Position numbers and translations under genes: made by a program. The notes under the pieces are model-generated. The model was not told the origin of the DNA. It searched no databases and saw only the letters and a list, made by a program, of their open reading frames with translations. From Rhizobium gallicum bv. gallicum R602sp (lineage in GTDB: Bacteria > Pseudomonadota > Alphaproteobacteria > Rhizobiales > Rhizobiaceae): a stretch of DNA of 64,000 nt. Shown here one piece after another: positions 45,922 to 54,517 of the stretch (position 1 is its first letter; every line of letters begins with the position of its first letter). The stretch lies in assembly GCF_000816845.1 (NCBI RefSeq), contig NZ_CP006880.1:1984001-2048000 (forward strand), given 5' to 3'.

Positions 45922-47328
45922 CTAAGTCTCCTGCGCCCGGCGGACGACGTCTAAAGTCAGTCCGTTTCGACCGGTCACCCTGACGCTATCGCCGGCGATG
46001 AGCGGTTCGCTGGAGGTTGCCCTCCAGCGTTCGCCATGCGCGATGACATATCCCGAGGCGCCCTTCCAACTGTCGACTTTGCCCGAAATACCGATCATCT
46101 GCTCGGTGCCGGTGCCGACTTTGCGCCGATGCGAAACGATTGCGAGCCGGGCAATGACGAGGCTGAAAGCAAAACAGGCAATGGCGATGCCGGCCAGTAC
46201 GGACGAGGAGACTTCGAGCTCGGGGAGATCCGTGTCGAACAGAAGAGCCGCACCGAGCACCAGTGCAATCCCGCCGCTGATACCGAGGGCACCAAAAGAG
46301 GGCGCATGCGCCTCGGCCACTGTCAAGCCGGCACCAAGGGCGAGCAATCCAACGCCGGCGTAGCTGACCGGCAGCAATGCCAGGGCATAAAGTCCAAGGA
46401 GCAGGCAGATGCTGCCGATTGTACCGGGCATCAGTGTCCCCGGGGCAAGAAATTCGAAGATCAGCCCGTATATGCCAACCACCATGAGGATGAGAGCAAT
46501 GTTCGGATCGGTTATCACGGAAAGCAGACGCGTCCGCCAATCCGGTTCGAGTTCGTGAACAACAAGCCCTGCGGTTTCGAGCGGGATATCCCTTTGGCCG
46601 ACCCGCACCATGCGCCCTTGAGCCTGCCTCAGGAGATCCTCGATGGTGGCTGCCGTAAAATCGATGACATGCTCTCGTGCAGCGGCGGATGATGAAAGGC
46701 TCGCAGCTTCGCGCACGGCGCGTTCTGCCCAGTCGGCATTGCGACCGCGCAGTTCGGCAAGTCCGCGAATATAGGCGACTGCGTCGTTGACGGCTTTCGC
46801 TTCACTGGCATTACGTGGTGACTGCGGCTGCCTGCCGGGCTCGCCCGGTTCATCCTTGCCCGGTTCCGTCTCGCCATCGAAAGGGCTTCCGCCAAGCGAA
46901 ATCGGTGTGGCTGCGCCCAGATTGGTGCCCGGGGCCATGGCTGCAATGTGGCTGGCGTAGAGAATATATGTACCGGCACTGGCAGCACGTGCGCCGCTCG
47001 GTGCCACAAAACCTGCCACGGGCACTGGCGAGGCGATGATCGCGCGGATGATGTCGCGCATCGAAGTGTCAAGGCCACCGGGCGTGTCCATCTGCAGGAC
47101 GACCAGGCTCGCACTGGTTTCATCGCCATGTTGGAGACCGCGTTTCACATAGTCAGCCATCGCCGGTCCGACAGCACCGTTCAATTTCAGCACGATGGCA
47201 ACGCGCTCTGCCGCAGACACAGAAGCTGTGGGGGCGAACGGCGAAATCAGGATCAACGACAAGGCGAGTATTGGCGACATTCGCCGCCAAATCCCTAAGC
47301 TCCTTGGCCTCTTCCATAGGATATTCAT
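45922..47328 (-). CDS. nfeD: NfeD-family membrane-bound serine protease, long form
   Basis: This is a 468-residue long-type NfeD. An N-terminal hydrophobic signal ([20 protein letters not shown]) leads into a ClpP-like periplasmic protease domain. The nucleophile Ser is in [14 protein letters not shown] and the general-base Lys probably in [15 protein letters not shown]. Four to five hydrophobic helices follow (about 280-410). The protein ends with an OB-like NfeD domain ([20 protein letters not shown]). ATG 47328 was chosen over 47385 because it puts the signal nearer the start. It is the first gene of the nfeD-slipin-site-2-protease operon. Confidence 0.9.
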   Translation of the reverse strand: MNILWKRPRSLGIWRRMSPILALSLILISPFAPTASVSAAERVAIVLKLNGAVGPAMADYVKRGLQHGDETSASLVVLQMDTPGGLDTSMRDIIRAIIASPVPVAGFVAPSGARAASAGTYILYASHIAAMAPGTNLGAATPISLGGSPFDGETEPGKDEPGEPGRQPQSPRNASEAKAVNDAVAYIRGLAELRGRNADWAERAVREAASLSSSAAAREHVIDFTAATIEDLLRQAQGRMVRVGQRDIPLETAGLVVHELEPDWRTRLLSVITDPNIALILMVVGIYGLIFEFLAPGTLMPGTIGSICLLLGLYALALLPVSYAGVGLLALGAGLTVAEAHAPSFGALGISGGIALVLGAALLFDTDLPELEVSSSVLAGIAIACFAFSLVIARLAIVSHRRKVGTGTEQMIGISGKVDSWKGASGYVIAHGERWRATSSEPLIAGDSVRVTGRNGLTLDVVRRAQET

Positions 47329-48254
47329 ATTCGAGAATATATGGCGGGGCAGCCAAATGGTAAGGCGAACCACTTTTCCCGCCAAGCACGAACCTAACGA
47401 CCGGTCCTAGGCTCCGTTCGTCTTTGATCGCTTTAGGCTGAGAAGACCACCCGTCGAATACTCCGATCGGCTCAAGGAATTGTCTGGGTGAGGCCGACGC
47501 CGATTGCCGAAATCGAATCCCGGCCATGGACGCATGACGGGAGGCTGTGGCATTCGCCATCAAGGGACTGCACGAGACGCAGGATAACGCCGCTTCATCC
47601 AAGAAGCGACGTTGAAGCCATACGCCTCACGCACATTAGGGTCCCACATTTGGGCGTTCATGCAACCTTTCTAAAGCATTAAGTATGGCGTCAAACAACG
47701 CCCAACAATCAGGAGCGCGAATAATTGAGCGAGTTCGAGTGTACGCGTGGCAACAGTGCGTTGCAAACCTTATCGAGCAAGATTTGTTACCTGATCATTG
47801 CTGTCATTTTGGTGGCCTTGTGGGCAGGGACGGCTAAGAAGCACGAAGCCCATCGGGCAGCAGTCGCTGAGGTTAACGGTCAATCCTAGCCCGAACGATC
47901 CCGTCAGGCTGCGAGCGAACGTCGACAGGGATTTGCTTTCCCTTTGGCTGCGAATTGACGGTTGCATTGCCGCGTTGCCCGCTCCAGAGCTCGCTTCAAA
48001 CGGAAACCGTTGGGCGGTAGGACCGTTCGGCTTTCTCAGAACGTTGAAAGCAGAAGTCCCGAGCGAACAGCGCGCAGGCCCTTGCAGCCGCTCTCAACGG
48101 GGTGTTTCCATGCAGCCCAATCCGGATCAGCTCGCGTTGTCTAGCATCGGCCAGTCTATCGATTGCGATCAGTTCCCTTCCGCAGATTGAATGCCGGCGC
48201 TTCTGACGCTATACACCGTCAGAGAGATTGGCACACTTGAACGGAGGTGAGGAG
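47329..48254. other. Gene-poor stretch before the toxin-antitoxin pair
   Basis: About 925 bases contain no protein I can support. Several open frames of 60-150 codons exist on both strands, but none has a Shine-Dalgarno, domain or steady codon bias. The left end must hold the nfeD promoter, the right end that of the antitoxin (GGAGGTGAGGAG before 48255). The rest may be decayed DNA around the mobile toxin-antitoxin module. Confidence 0.4.
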
Positions 48255-48605
48255 ATGGATCTCGCCCAATATGCGGATAACGGGCTGTTTGCACCGCGCA
48301 AGATCGCGGACGCCTTCCGCACGACCAGAGAAGAGATCGCCCGCACGGCCGGTCTCGGCAAGGACGCAATCCAACGCAAGGACCGTATCCGCTCCGGCAA
48401 GACGCAGCGGCGTCTGCGCGAGATGATCGAAGTCGTCAACAAGGTCGAGCCGCGTTTCGGCTCGCCTCTGATGGCCTATGCCTGGTACCGCTCAGAGCCC
48501 CTGTCCGGCTTCTCGGGCCAGACAGCCATGCAGCTGGTGCGCGACGGCCGTTCGGATGAGGTGCTCGATTATATCGACGCGGTCGACGCCGGCATACATG
48601 CATAG
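48255..48605 (+). CDS. ParS/Xre/MbcA-type antitoxin of a RES toxin
   Basis: This is a 116-residue antitoxin. The N-terminal part (APRKIADAFRTTREEIARTA) is the Xre-like helical DNA-binding region and the C-terminal part (YRSEPLSGFSGQTAMQLVRD, EVLDYIDAVDAGIHA) is the DUF2384/MbcA-ParS toxin-binding domain. ATG 48255 follows a very strong GGAGGTGAGGAG. It lies nine bases before the RES gene, the standard antitoxin-first order. It would bind and block the toxin and repress the operon. Confidence 0.9.
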   Translation: MDLAQYADNGLFAPRKIADAFRTTREEIARTAGLGKDAIQRKDRIRSGKTQRRLREMIEVVNKVEPRFGSPLMAYAWYRSEPLSGFSGQTAMQLVRDGRSDEVLDYIDAVDAGIHA

Positions 48606-48614
48606 TTCCAGCCA

Positions 48615-49119
48615 ATGCGATATGAAGGCAAGCTCTTCCGGGCGGTGAACCCGATCTATGCTCGCCAGCCACTCTCGGGTCGGGGAGCCGAACTCTATGG
48701 TGGCCGGTTCAATCCAAAGCGGATGCCGGCACTCTACACGTCGCTATCAGTGATGACCGCGTTGCGCGAGGCCAATCAGGTCGGCAACCTGCAGCCTACA
48801 ACGCTCGTCTCCTATGACGCTTTTTTCCGAGCGCGTCTTCGATAGTCGCGACGAAGATGCGCTCAAGGCCGAAGGGATGGACGCCGCCGCAATGTCAGAT
48901 CCGACGTGGCGCGACCAGATGAAGGCCAGCGGCGAGGCTAGAACGCAGAGCTTCGCCAGGCGGCTCGCCGCCGCCGGCTATCATGGTCTGCTCGTCCGAA
49001 GCTTCGCCGCGGGCGCGACCGGCGAGGATCTGAACCTTGTCCTTTGGGAATGGACTGAGCGCGCGCCGGCGCGACTGATCTTGATCGACGACGAGAACCG
49101 CCTAGGTCGTCCGGAATAG
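48615..49119 (+). pseudogene. RES-domain toxin, frameshifted in a T6 run
   Basis: RES toxins (ParT/MbcT type) attack NAD or ADP-ribosylate a target. The N-terminal half reads from ATG 48615 (KLFRAVNPIYARQPLSGRGA, ELYGGRFNPKRMPALYTSLS, ALREANQ), keeping the conserved Arg, Tyr and Glu. It ends early at 48843-48845. The C-terminal half continues in another frame (ERVFDSRDEDALKAEG, YHGLLVRSFAAGATGEDLNL) to the stop at 49119. The break is in a run of six T at 48821-48826; with five T the two halves join as SYDAFSERVFD. It may be a real inactivating mutation, phase variation, slippage or a sequence error. Confidence 0.8.
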
Positions 49120-49359
49120 CTCGTCCAACTCATGGGAAGCGAAGCTCACGCGGCCGCCACGTGCCTGCGCTGTCTAACATGTCGCTCTTCTTAGGTGGAA
49201 CTTCGTTTCGGATTGAGCAGGTTGCGCTTCGGCATCTTTGGGCAATTGCTCGAAGTCGTGAAAAGCTTGATAAACAACGAAAACCCGCACGCAGTCTGTA
49301 GAAGGATCACCGCCAAACTGTCGAGTATTCGCACAGCCCGCACCGACCGTTTGCGCGCT

Positions 49360-49388
49360 ATCCACGGCCTTCGGTCAAGGCCGTGGAT
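49360..49388 (-). terminator. Hairpin downstream of the sugar binding-protein gene
   Basis: ATCCACGGCCTT (49360-49371) pairs perfectly with AAGGCCGTGGAT (49377-49388) around a five-base loop. It starts 32 bases after the stop of the minus-strand binding-protein gene. There is no U-run on the minus strand. The rest of the 300-base gap 49120-49420 shows no gene. Confidence 0.65.
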
Positions 49389-49420
49389 GATTGTCATTCT
49401 GCAGCAGTAAGTGTGGCCAG

Positions 49421-50704
49421 CTATTTGGCAGCTATTGCCTGGTTGGTCTTGTCGACGTCGGCGCTCATCGCCGCATAGGTTTCGTCGAGCGAGAGTTCGC
49501 CGACGATCAACTGGCTCATTCTCTGGACGATCAACTGGTAGATCGCTGAGGATCCCTTCATGCGCTCCATGTCGCGCGCTGCCTGCGGCACGTTCTTGCG
49601 GCTCGCCAGGAAGACGGCCATCGCATCCTTAGCATTGTTGCTCGCGAGCTTGTACTGCGGGTTCTTGATGTCGGCGCCTGTCAGAATGACGTAATTCTCG
49701 GCGACCTCACGCTGAATTTTTTCCGAACCGAGAAACTCGATGAACGCGGCGACGGTCTGCGGATACTTGGTGCGCTTGAAGCCAACAATCGCGGTGCCGC
49801 CCGGCATGGCGTAGCAGCCGGCATCGCCGCACGGCGCGCTGATCGCGGTCCAATCGAAAGCATCGCCAATCTTCTGCTGGAACGGGTTCACCATCCAGTT
49901 GCCGGCAAGATAGGTCACGACGTTACCGTTGACGAATTCGTCGCCCATATTCTTGTACTGGGATCCGCCGGCCGCTCCCCACATTTCCTTCGGGAAGGAA
50001 CCATCCTGTGTCCAGTTGTAAAGATCCGCAATGTAACGCTTGGCGGCATCGTCGGGAAACGAGAACTTGCCGTCCTTGACGTAGGTCGCTCCATACGAAA
50101 ATGCGGCGCCGGAAAAGCGATGCCCCGATCGATCCATCGTGAAGGGAATTTGAGCACCTGTGGCCTTGGCAACACGCGCGGACGCTTCCACGATTTCCTT
50201 CAACGTGGCGCCGGACTTCGGAAGCGGTTCGCCTGCCTGTTCGAAAAGCGTCTTGTTTACAAACGGCAGATTGAATGTCTGCGACGCGACATATCCGTTG
50301 ATCGACTGCGGATCATTGACGCCCGGGAAGCGAAGAATGTTGAGGCTGTCGCCATGCAGCTTGGCGAAGCCTTCGGGATCTTTCATGTAAGGACGCATGT
50401 CGAGGTAATATGGCGCGAGCTGCCAGTCGGAAATCTTGGCGACATCCGGGCCCTCGCCGACGGCAAGCTGCACAGGCAGCTGCTTGGAAACGGCGTCATA
50501 GCCGGACGACACAAAGTTGACCTTGACGTCGGGATGCGCGGCCTCGAATTCTTTGCTCAGTCCTTCCATTCGCTCGACGTAAGCCTGGTCGTCGTCGGTG
50601 AACAGGAACGTAATCGTCTTGGTTTCCGCCATGGCCATGCTGGACCACGCGAAGGAACCGGCCGTCAGAGCGAGCCCGAATGCTGCCGAAAGAGAGTGCT
50701 TCAT
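49421..50704 (-). CDS. Sugar ABC transporter substrate-binding protein, family 1
   Basis: This periplasmic receptor has 427 residues with a clear signal peptide (LSAAFGLALTAGSFAWSSMA, cut near AMA-ETK). The family-1 fold is seen in ISDWQLAPYYLDMRPYMKDP, VTYLAGNWMVNPFQQKIGDA and AMPGGTAIVGFKRTKYPQTV. Start ATG 50704 is set by GGGAGG six bases upstream; ATG 50710 touches that site. A candidate LacI operator lies right in front (50717-50732). It is divergent from the enzyme-importer operon and surely serves the UgpA/E-like permeases there, probably for a pectic oligosaccharide. Confidence 0.9.
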   Translation of the reverse strand: MKHSLSAAFGLALTAGSFAWSSMAMAETKTITFLFTDDDQAYVERMEGLSKEFEAAHPDVKVNFVSSGYDAVSKQLPVQLAVGEGPDVAKISDWQLAPYYLDMRPYMKDPEGFAKLHGDSLNILRFPGVNDPQSINGYVASQTFNLPFVNKTLFEQAGEPLPKSGATLKEIVEASARVAKATGAQIPFTMDRSGHRFSGAAFSYGATYVKDGKFSFPDDAAKRYIADLYNWTQDGSFPKEMWGAAGGSQYKNMGDEFVNGNVVTYLAGNWMVNPFQQKIGDAFDWTAISAPCGDAGCYAMPGGTAIVGFKRTKYPQTVAAFIEFLGSEKIQREVAENYVILTGADIKNPQYKLASNNAKDAMAVFLASRKNVPQAARDMERMKGSSAIYQLIVQRMSQLIVGELSLDETYAAMSADVDKTNQAIAAK

Positions 50705-50716
50705 TTCCATCCTCCC

Positions 50717-50732
50717 ATGAAAACATTTTCAT
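50717..50732. promoter_or_regulatory. Candidate LacI operator before the binding-protein gene
   Basis: ATGAAAACATTTTCAT has perfect 7-bp arms around CA. The same 16 bases recur at 50860-50875 before the divergent operon. LacI-family operators are typically palindromes of this size, and a LacI gene closes the island. Confidence 0.7.
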
Positions 50733-50859
50733 AAATCGCGATTGGGATCGTCGATAAACGAATTTCATATACTTGACATTCCTGTCGTCAAGCTATTTTC
50801 TCCGGCAATTATGCGGTTACTACAGCAAAACTCAAAAAGAAACCCGCATAAAATTGGAA

Positions 50860-50875
50860 ATGAAAACATTTTCAT
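50860..50875. promoter_or_regulatory. Candidate LacI operator before the enzyme-importer operon
   Basis: Identical to the copy at 50717 (ATGAAAACATTTTCAT), lying 22 bases before the GTG start of the first gene. Two identical copies, one at each end of a 193-base divergent region, suggest joint repression, possibly with DNA looping. Confidence 0.7.
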
Positions 50876-50897
50876 TCGGTTGCGGAGGAGGCGATCT

Positions 50898-53408
50898 GTG
50901 AACGAAGGGCCGGGCATCGAGGCGCCTGCATACTCTGTTGGTGAAGGTCAGACCGTGACGGCTTGGGCGGTTTCTGACCTCATCGCCAGCTATTTTCCAG
51001 GTATCGCTGCGCCGGCGGAAGATCGCGTCGACTATCGTTTCGTCAATGGTTTCGTCGACGTCGGGGATCTGCCGTGCCGCAAGGCTTTCTGGTCAACAAT
51101 GGTCGGGCGGGAACTCGTTGCCGATACCTCGTGGCCGACAAAGAGCCTCTACCTACCGGGCTCAAACCGCCGCGTCGAGTTCACCGGGTTCTGGCACGTG
51201 CCGACCCATCTGCGTCGATGGCTGAGGGGCACCTTCAGGACGGCATCGCCCCGCCTCCTGCATCTCAGGCTCAAGACCTGCGGCGGGGTTCGCATATGGG
51301 TCAATGGGCAGGAAGCGGTGCGTTTCGAACCGTTCAGGCGCAATCTGGAAAGTTCAACGGACATCGCTCTGTCGCTGGAAGCCGGCGACAACCAGATTCT
51401 CGTTCACTCCGAGGATCTTGCCGAACGCGACACGACCTGGTTCTTCGAACTTGAAGTACTGGACAAGGAGCCGCTATGCGTGCTGTTGCCTGTGGCGCTG
51501 GATCAGGACGAAATCCGCGAACTGGAAAACCTTGCGCGCGGCGTGCGCCCTGCACGCGACGTCTTCGTCGACCAGCCATTGGAACTGGTATTCGATACCG
51601 CACCCCAGCGCGACGTGCCGGTGGAGCTGAAGGTCATCGGCCACGGCCATGAGCGGCCTGTTCTCGCACATTCTCTCTTGACCCTGCGTGCCCATCAAAG
51701 CCGTCTGATAGCCGATAATGTGTGCCGCATTGCAGATGGCTATCACGGCGTGCATCTGACGATCGGCAGCGGGCCGGGATCGGTCACGCGCGTCATCGAT
51801 GCCGCCTTTCTTGCAAACATTTCTCCATCGTCACTCAAGGCGAAACTGAAGGATCGCAAGCGGCAAGCGCTCGAATACAGCGCCCGCTTCGGAGCTGATC
51901 GCGTGGCGCGCATCATTGCAATGATGGAAACCGGCTACCAAGACCAGGCGAGCTTTGACCGCATCATGGAAGCAACGCTCGCCTCAATCGATGCGCGTGA
52001 AGATTGCTCGGATTTCATCATGGTGCCGCTTCTTTGGCTGCTTGGCGCCTATGCCGCTCAAATGCCGGCCGACACCGTCGATCGCATAAAGCGCTCCGTT
52101 CTGTCCTACCGCTATTGGGTCGACGAGCCGGGCAATGACGCAATGTGGTTTTGGAGCGAAAACCACGTGCTGTGCTTTCACACAAGCCAGCTGTTGGCAG
52201 GGCTGTTCTTGCCGGAGGAGACCTTTTCAGCTTCGGGCAGGACAGGAAGTGAGCAGGCAGAGCTTGCCGCCGCGCGTCTGGCGCGCTGGTTCGACAGCGT
52301 GGAAGCACACGGCCTTGCGGAATGGAATTCAGCGGCATACTACCCGGTCGACTTCATCGGGCTGCTGGCGCTGGAGCGCTGGGCTGAGGCGTCGATTGCC
52401 GACCGCGCACGTGCGCAGCTCGATCTCATTTTCCGGATGATCGCTCTGCACACGCTTTCGGGTGTTCCGGCTGGATCGCAGGGCCGCGCCTATGACAAGG
52501 AGCTGCGCGCCGGCCCTTTGACCGAGCTCGCCCCCTTTGCACAAGTCGCTTTCGGAACCGGTTGGCTCAACAGCGGGGTGGCCTCGTTGCCGTTGTTTTG
52601 CGCGAGCAGCTACGAACCGCCTGCCGATCTCGCCGATCTTGCAAACCTGGTTGCGGGCAGAAGCGTGGAGGCCCGCTATAGTCAGGGCCTGGAGAGCGCA
52701 AAGCTCGTCCTCTTCAAGAACGAAGCGGCACAGCTTTCGACCGTCATCGATCACAAGACCGGGCAGAAGGGACATCAGCAGCATGTCATCGATGTGCGCC
52801 TGGCTGGCCATCCCATGGCAAGGCTCTGGATCAACCATCCTGGCGAAGATGATCCATGGGGCAACCAAAGGCCGTCCTATTGGGCCGGCAACGGCATTCT
52901 GCCGCGCGTCGCCCAGTATCGTGACGTCGCCCTTCTGATTGAGGAAACCCGCGACGCACGGCATGCATGGACGCACGCCTATATCGGCCGCGACGGTCTG
53001 GACGATCTCGTCATCGACGCCAATTGGCTGATGGCGCGCTCGGGCAACGGTTTTTCTGCCATCTACGCATCGAACGGACTGGACCTGATCTCGGACGGTC
53101 CAACGGCTGGCCGCGAAGTGCGTTCCTATGGGTCGCTTTGTGGCTGGGCAGCAATTGTCGGATGCGGCGATGGCGACGCGTTCACGACCTTCGTCGAGCG
53201 CATCCGCCAGACGGGAGTCTCCTTCGACCGTGAGCGTCGACGTCTTGAGCTGACGCCAGGGGGCGGTCCGGCCATCAGTCTGTCTTATGCCGACGGGCTG
53301 TCGCTCGGTGGGCAGGCCAGGCCCTTCGCTTACGATCAACCACACCCAATCCTTACCTACGACAGTGCAGCATCCGACGCTGGCACTGAAGGACCGTTCT
53401 ACTCTTGA
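50898..53408 (+). CDS. Unassigned 836-residue protein, probable carbohydrate-active enzyme
   Basis: I do not recognise a named family. Residues about 90-190 look like a galactose-binding jelly roll of the kind found on glycosidases (LRLKTCGGVRIWVNGQEAVR, EAGDNQILVHSEDLAERDTT). Residues about 310-590 are helical and recall an (alpha/alpha) toroid (WFWSENHVLCFHTSQLLAG, LAEWNSAAYYPVDFIGLLAL). The last 220 residues seem to be a beta-sandwich. This order resembles several polysaccharide lyases. There is no signal peptide, so it would act in the cytoplasm. GTG 50898 follows GGAGGAGG. It heads the operon with GH105 and GH28 enzymes, so a role on pectic oligosaccharides is likely but unproven. Confidence 0.7.
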   Translation: MNEGPGIEAPAYSVGEGQTVTAWAVSDLIASYFPGIAAPAEDRVDYRFVNGFVDVGDLPCRKAFWSTMVGRELVADTSWPTKSLYLPGSNRRVEFTGFWHVPTHLRRWLRGTFRTASPRLLHLRLKTCGGVRIWVNGQEAVRFEPFRRNLESSTDIALSLEAGDNQILVHSEDLAERDTTWFFELEVLDKEPLCVLLPVALDQDEIRELENLARGVRPARDVFVDQPLELVFDTAPQRDVPVELKVIGHGHERPVLAHSLLTLRAHQSRLIADNVCRIADGYHGVHLTIGSGPGSVTRVIDAAFLANISPSSLKAKLKDRKRQALEYSARFGADRVARIIAMMETGYQDQASFDRIMEATLASIDAREDCSDFIMVPLLWLLGAYAAQMPADTVDRIKRSVLSYRYWVDEPGNDAMWFWSENHVLCFHTSQLLAGLFLPEETFSASGRTGSEQAELAAARLARWFDSVEAHGLAEWNSAAYYPVDFIGLLALERWAEASIADRARAQLDLIFRMIALHTLSGVPAGSQGRAYDKELRAGPLTELAPFAQVAFGTGWLNSGVASLPLFCASSYEPPADLADLANLVAGRSVEARYSQGLESAKLVLFKNEAAQLSTVIDHKTGQKGHQQHVIDVRLAGHPMARLWINHPGEDDPWGNQRPSYWAGNGILPRVAQYRDVALLIEETRDARHAWTHAYIGRDGLDDLVIDANWLMARSGNGFSAIYASNGLDLISDGPTAGREVRSYGSLCGWAAIVGCGDGDAFTTFVERIRQTGVSFDRERRRLELTPGGGPAISLSYADGLSLGGQARPFAYDQPHPILTYDSAASDAGTEGPFYS

Positions 53409-53422
53409 ATATAGGTGCCAGC

Positions 53423-54517
53423 ATGAACCCAACATCTGTCGACAATGCCGTCCTCCTTTCGACCATCGATCGGGTCGCGATGGCTTTCAGCCGTCTCAAG
53501 GGCATTCGGGAAGGCCTGGTGACCGCCGAGTCCACCTCGGGGATCCAGTTCGACGAGTGGGATTGGGAAGTCGGCGTTGGTCTTTACGGCTTCCTAAGAC
53601 GCGCGATTTCCACCAATGATCAAAAAGCGCTCCAGGACCTTGTGGCGTGGTACAGCAGCCAGATCGAGCGGGGCCTACCGCCACGCCAGATCAACAGCAC
53701 GGCTCCGATGCTGCCGCTTGCCATCCTCGTTCAGCATGTCGATCGTCCCGATTTTCGCGCCCTTGTCGAAGACTGGGCCGAATGGTTGGTGAAGGAACTG
53801 CCCAAAACCGAGGACGGTGGCTTTCAACACGTTGTCAAAGAACGCCTCAACGAGGGCGAGCTTTGGGACGACACGCTGTTCATGGCCTGCCTCTTTCTCG
53901 CGCGCGCTGGCGTGCTTTGCAAACGCAGCGAATGGATCGACGAAGCTGTCTATCAGTTCGTGATCCACACGCGCTACCTGTCGGATCCGGTGAGTGGGCT
54001 ATGGTATCATGGCTGGACCTTCAATGGACGGCACAATTTTGCCAATGCCTTTTGGGCTCGCGGCAATGCCTGGATCACGGTGGCCATCCCGGAGCTGTTC
54101 GAGCTTGTGCCGATGCTGGGGGAAAAGGACCGGCGTTACCTTTCCAATGTTCTTGCCAGCCAGGTACGTTCGCTTAAGGCGTGTCAGAGGCCGGACGGAA
54201 TGTTCACAACCTTGTTGGACGACCCCTCGTCGCCACTGGAGACATCAGCCACCGCCGGAATTGCCTACGGCATCCTGCGTGGCGTCGATGCCGGCATTCT
54301 GGATACCAACGACCGGATCTACGCCGAGCGGGCGCTTTCGGCCGTGCTGGCGCGCATCGACGAGGAAGGTGTGGTCCATGGTGTTTCGGACGGCACACCG
54401 ATGGGCCACGACCTCGATTTCTATCGGCGCATACCGAATGTGCCGACGCCTTACGGCCAGGCGCTCACCATGCTGCTCCTGACGGAAGTCCTTCTGGAGC
54501 GCGGTCTCCAGCAATGA
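53423..54517 (+). CDS. GH105-type unsaturated glucuronyl/rhamnogalacturonyl hydrolase
   Basis: This is a 364-residue (alpha/alpha)6 glycoside hydrolase of the GH88/GH105 group. It removes unsaturated uronic acids left by pectin lyases. Matching features are SGIQFDEWDWEVGVGLYGFL, the NEGELWDDTLFMACLFLARA motif with the catalytic DD, and WYHGWTFNGRHNFANAFWAR. It has no signal peptide, so it is intracellular. ATG 53423 has AGGTG upstream; TTG 53405 overlaps the previous stop. It overlaps the GH28 gene by ATGA. Confidence 0.9.
   Translation: MNPTSVDNAVLLSTIDRVAMAFSRLKGIREGLVTAESTSGIQFDEWDWEVGVGLYGFLRRAISTNDQKALQDLVAWYSSQIERGLPPRQINSTAPMLPLAILVQHVDRPDFRALVEDWAEWLVKELPKTEDGGFQHVVKERLNEGELWDDTLFMACLFLARAGVLCKRSEWIDEAVYQFVIHTRYLSDPVSGLWYHGWTFNGRHNFANAFWARGNAWITVAIPELFELVPMLGEKDRRYLSNVLASQVRSLKACQRPDGMFTTLLDDPSSPLETSATAGIAYGILRGVDAGILDTNDRIYAERALSAVLARIDEEGVVHGVSDGTPMGHDLDFYRRIPNVPTPYGQALTMLLLTEVLLERGLQQ

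Noticed and set aside
47798..48190. 130-codon frame in the gap before the toxin-antitoxin pair
   Set aside because: No ribosome-binding site, no domain, irregular composition; listed only as part of the gap.
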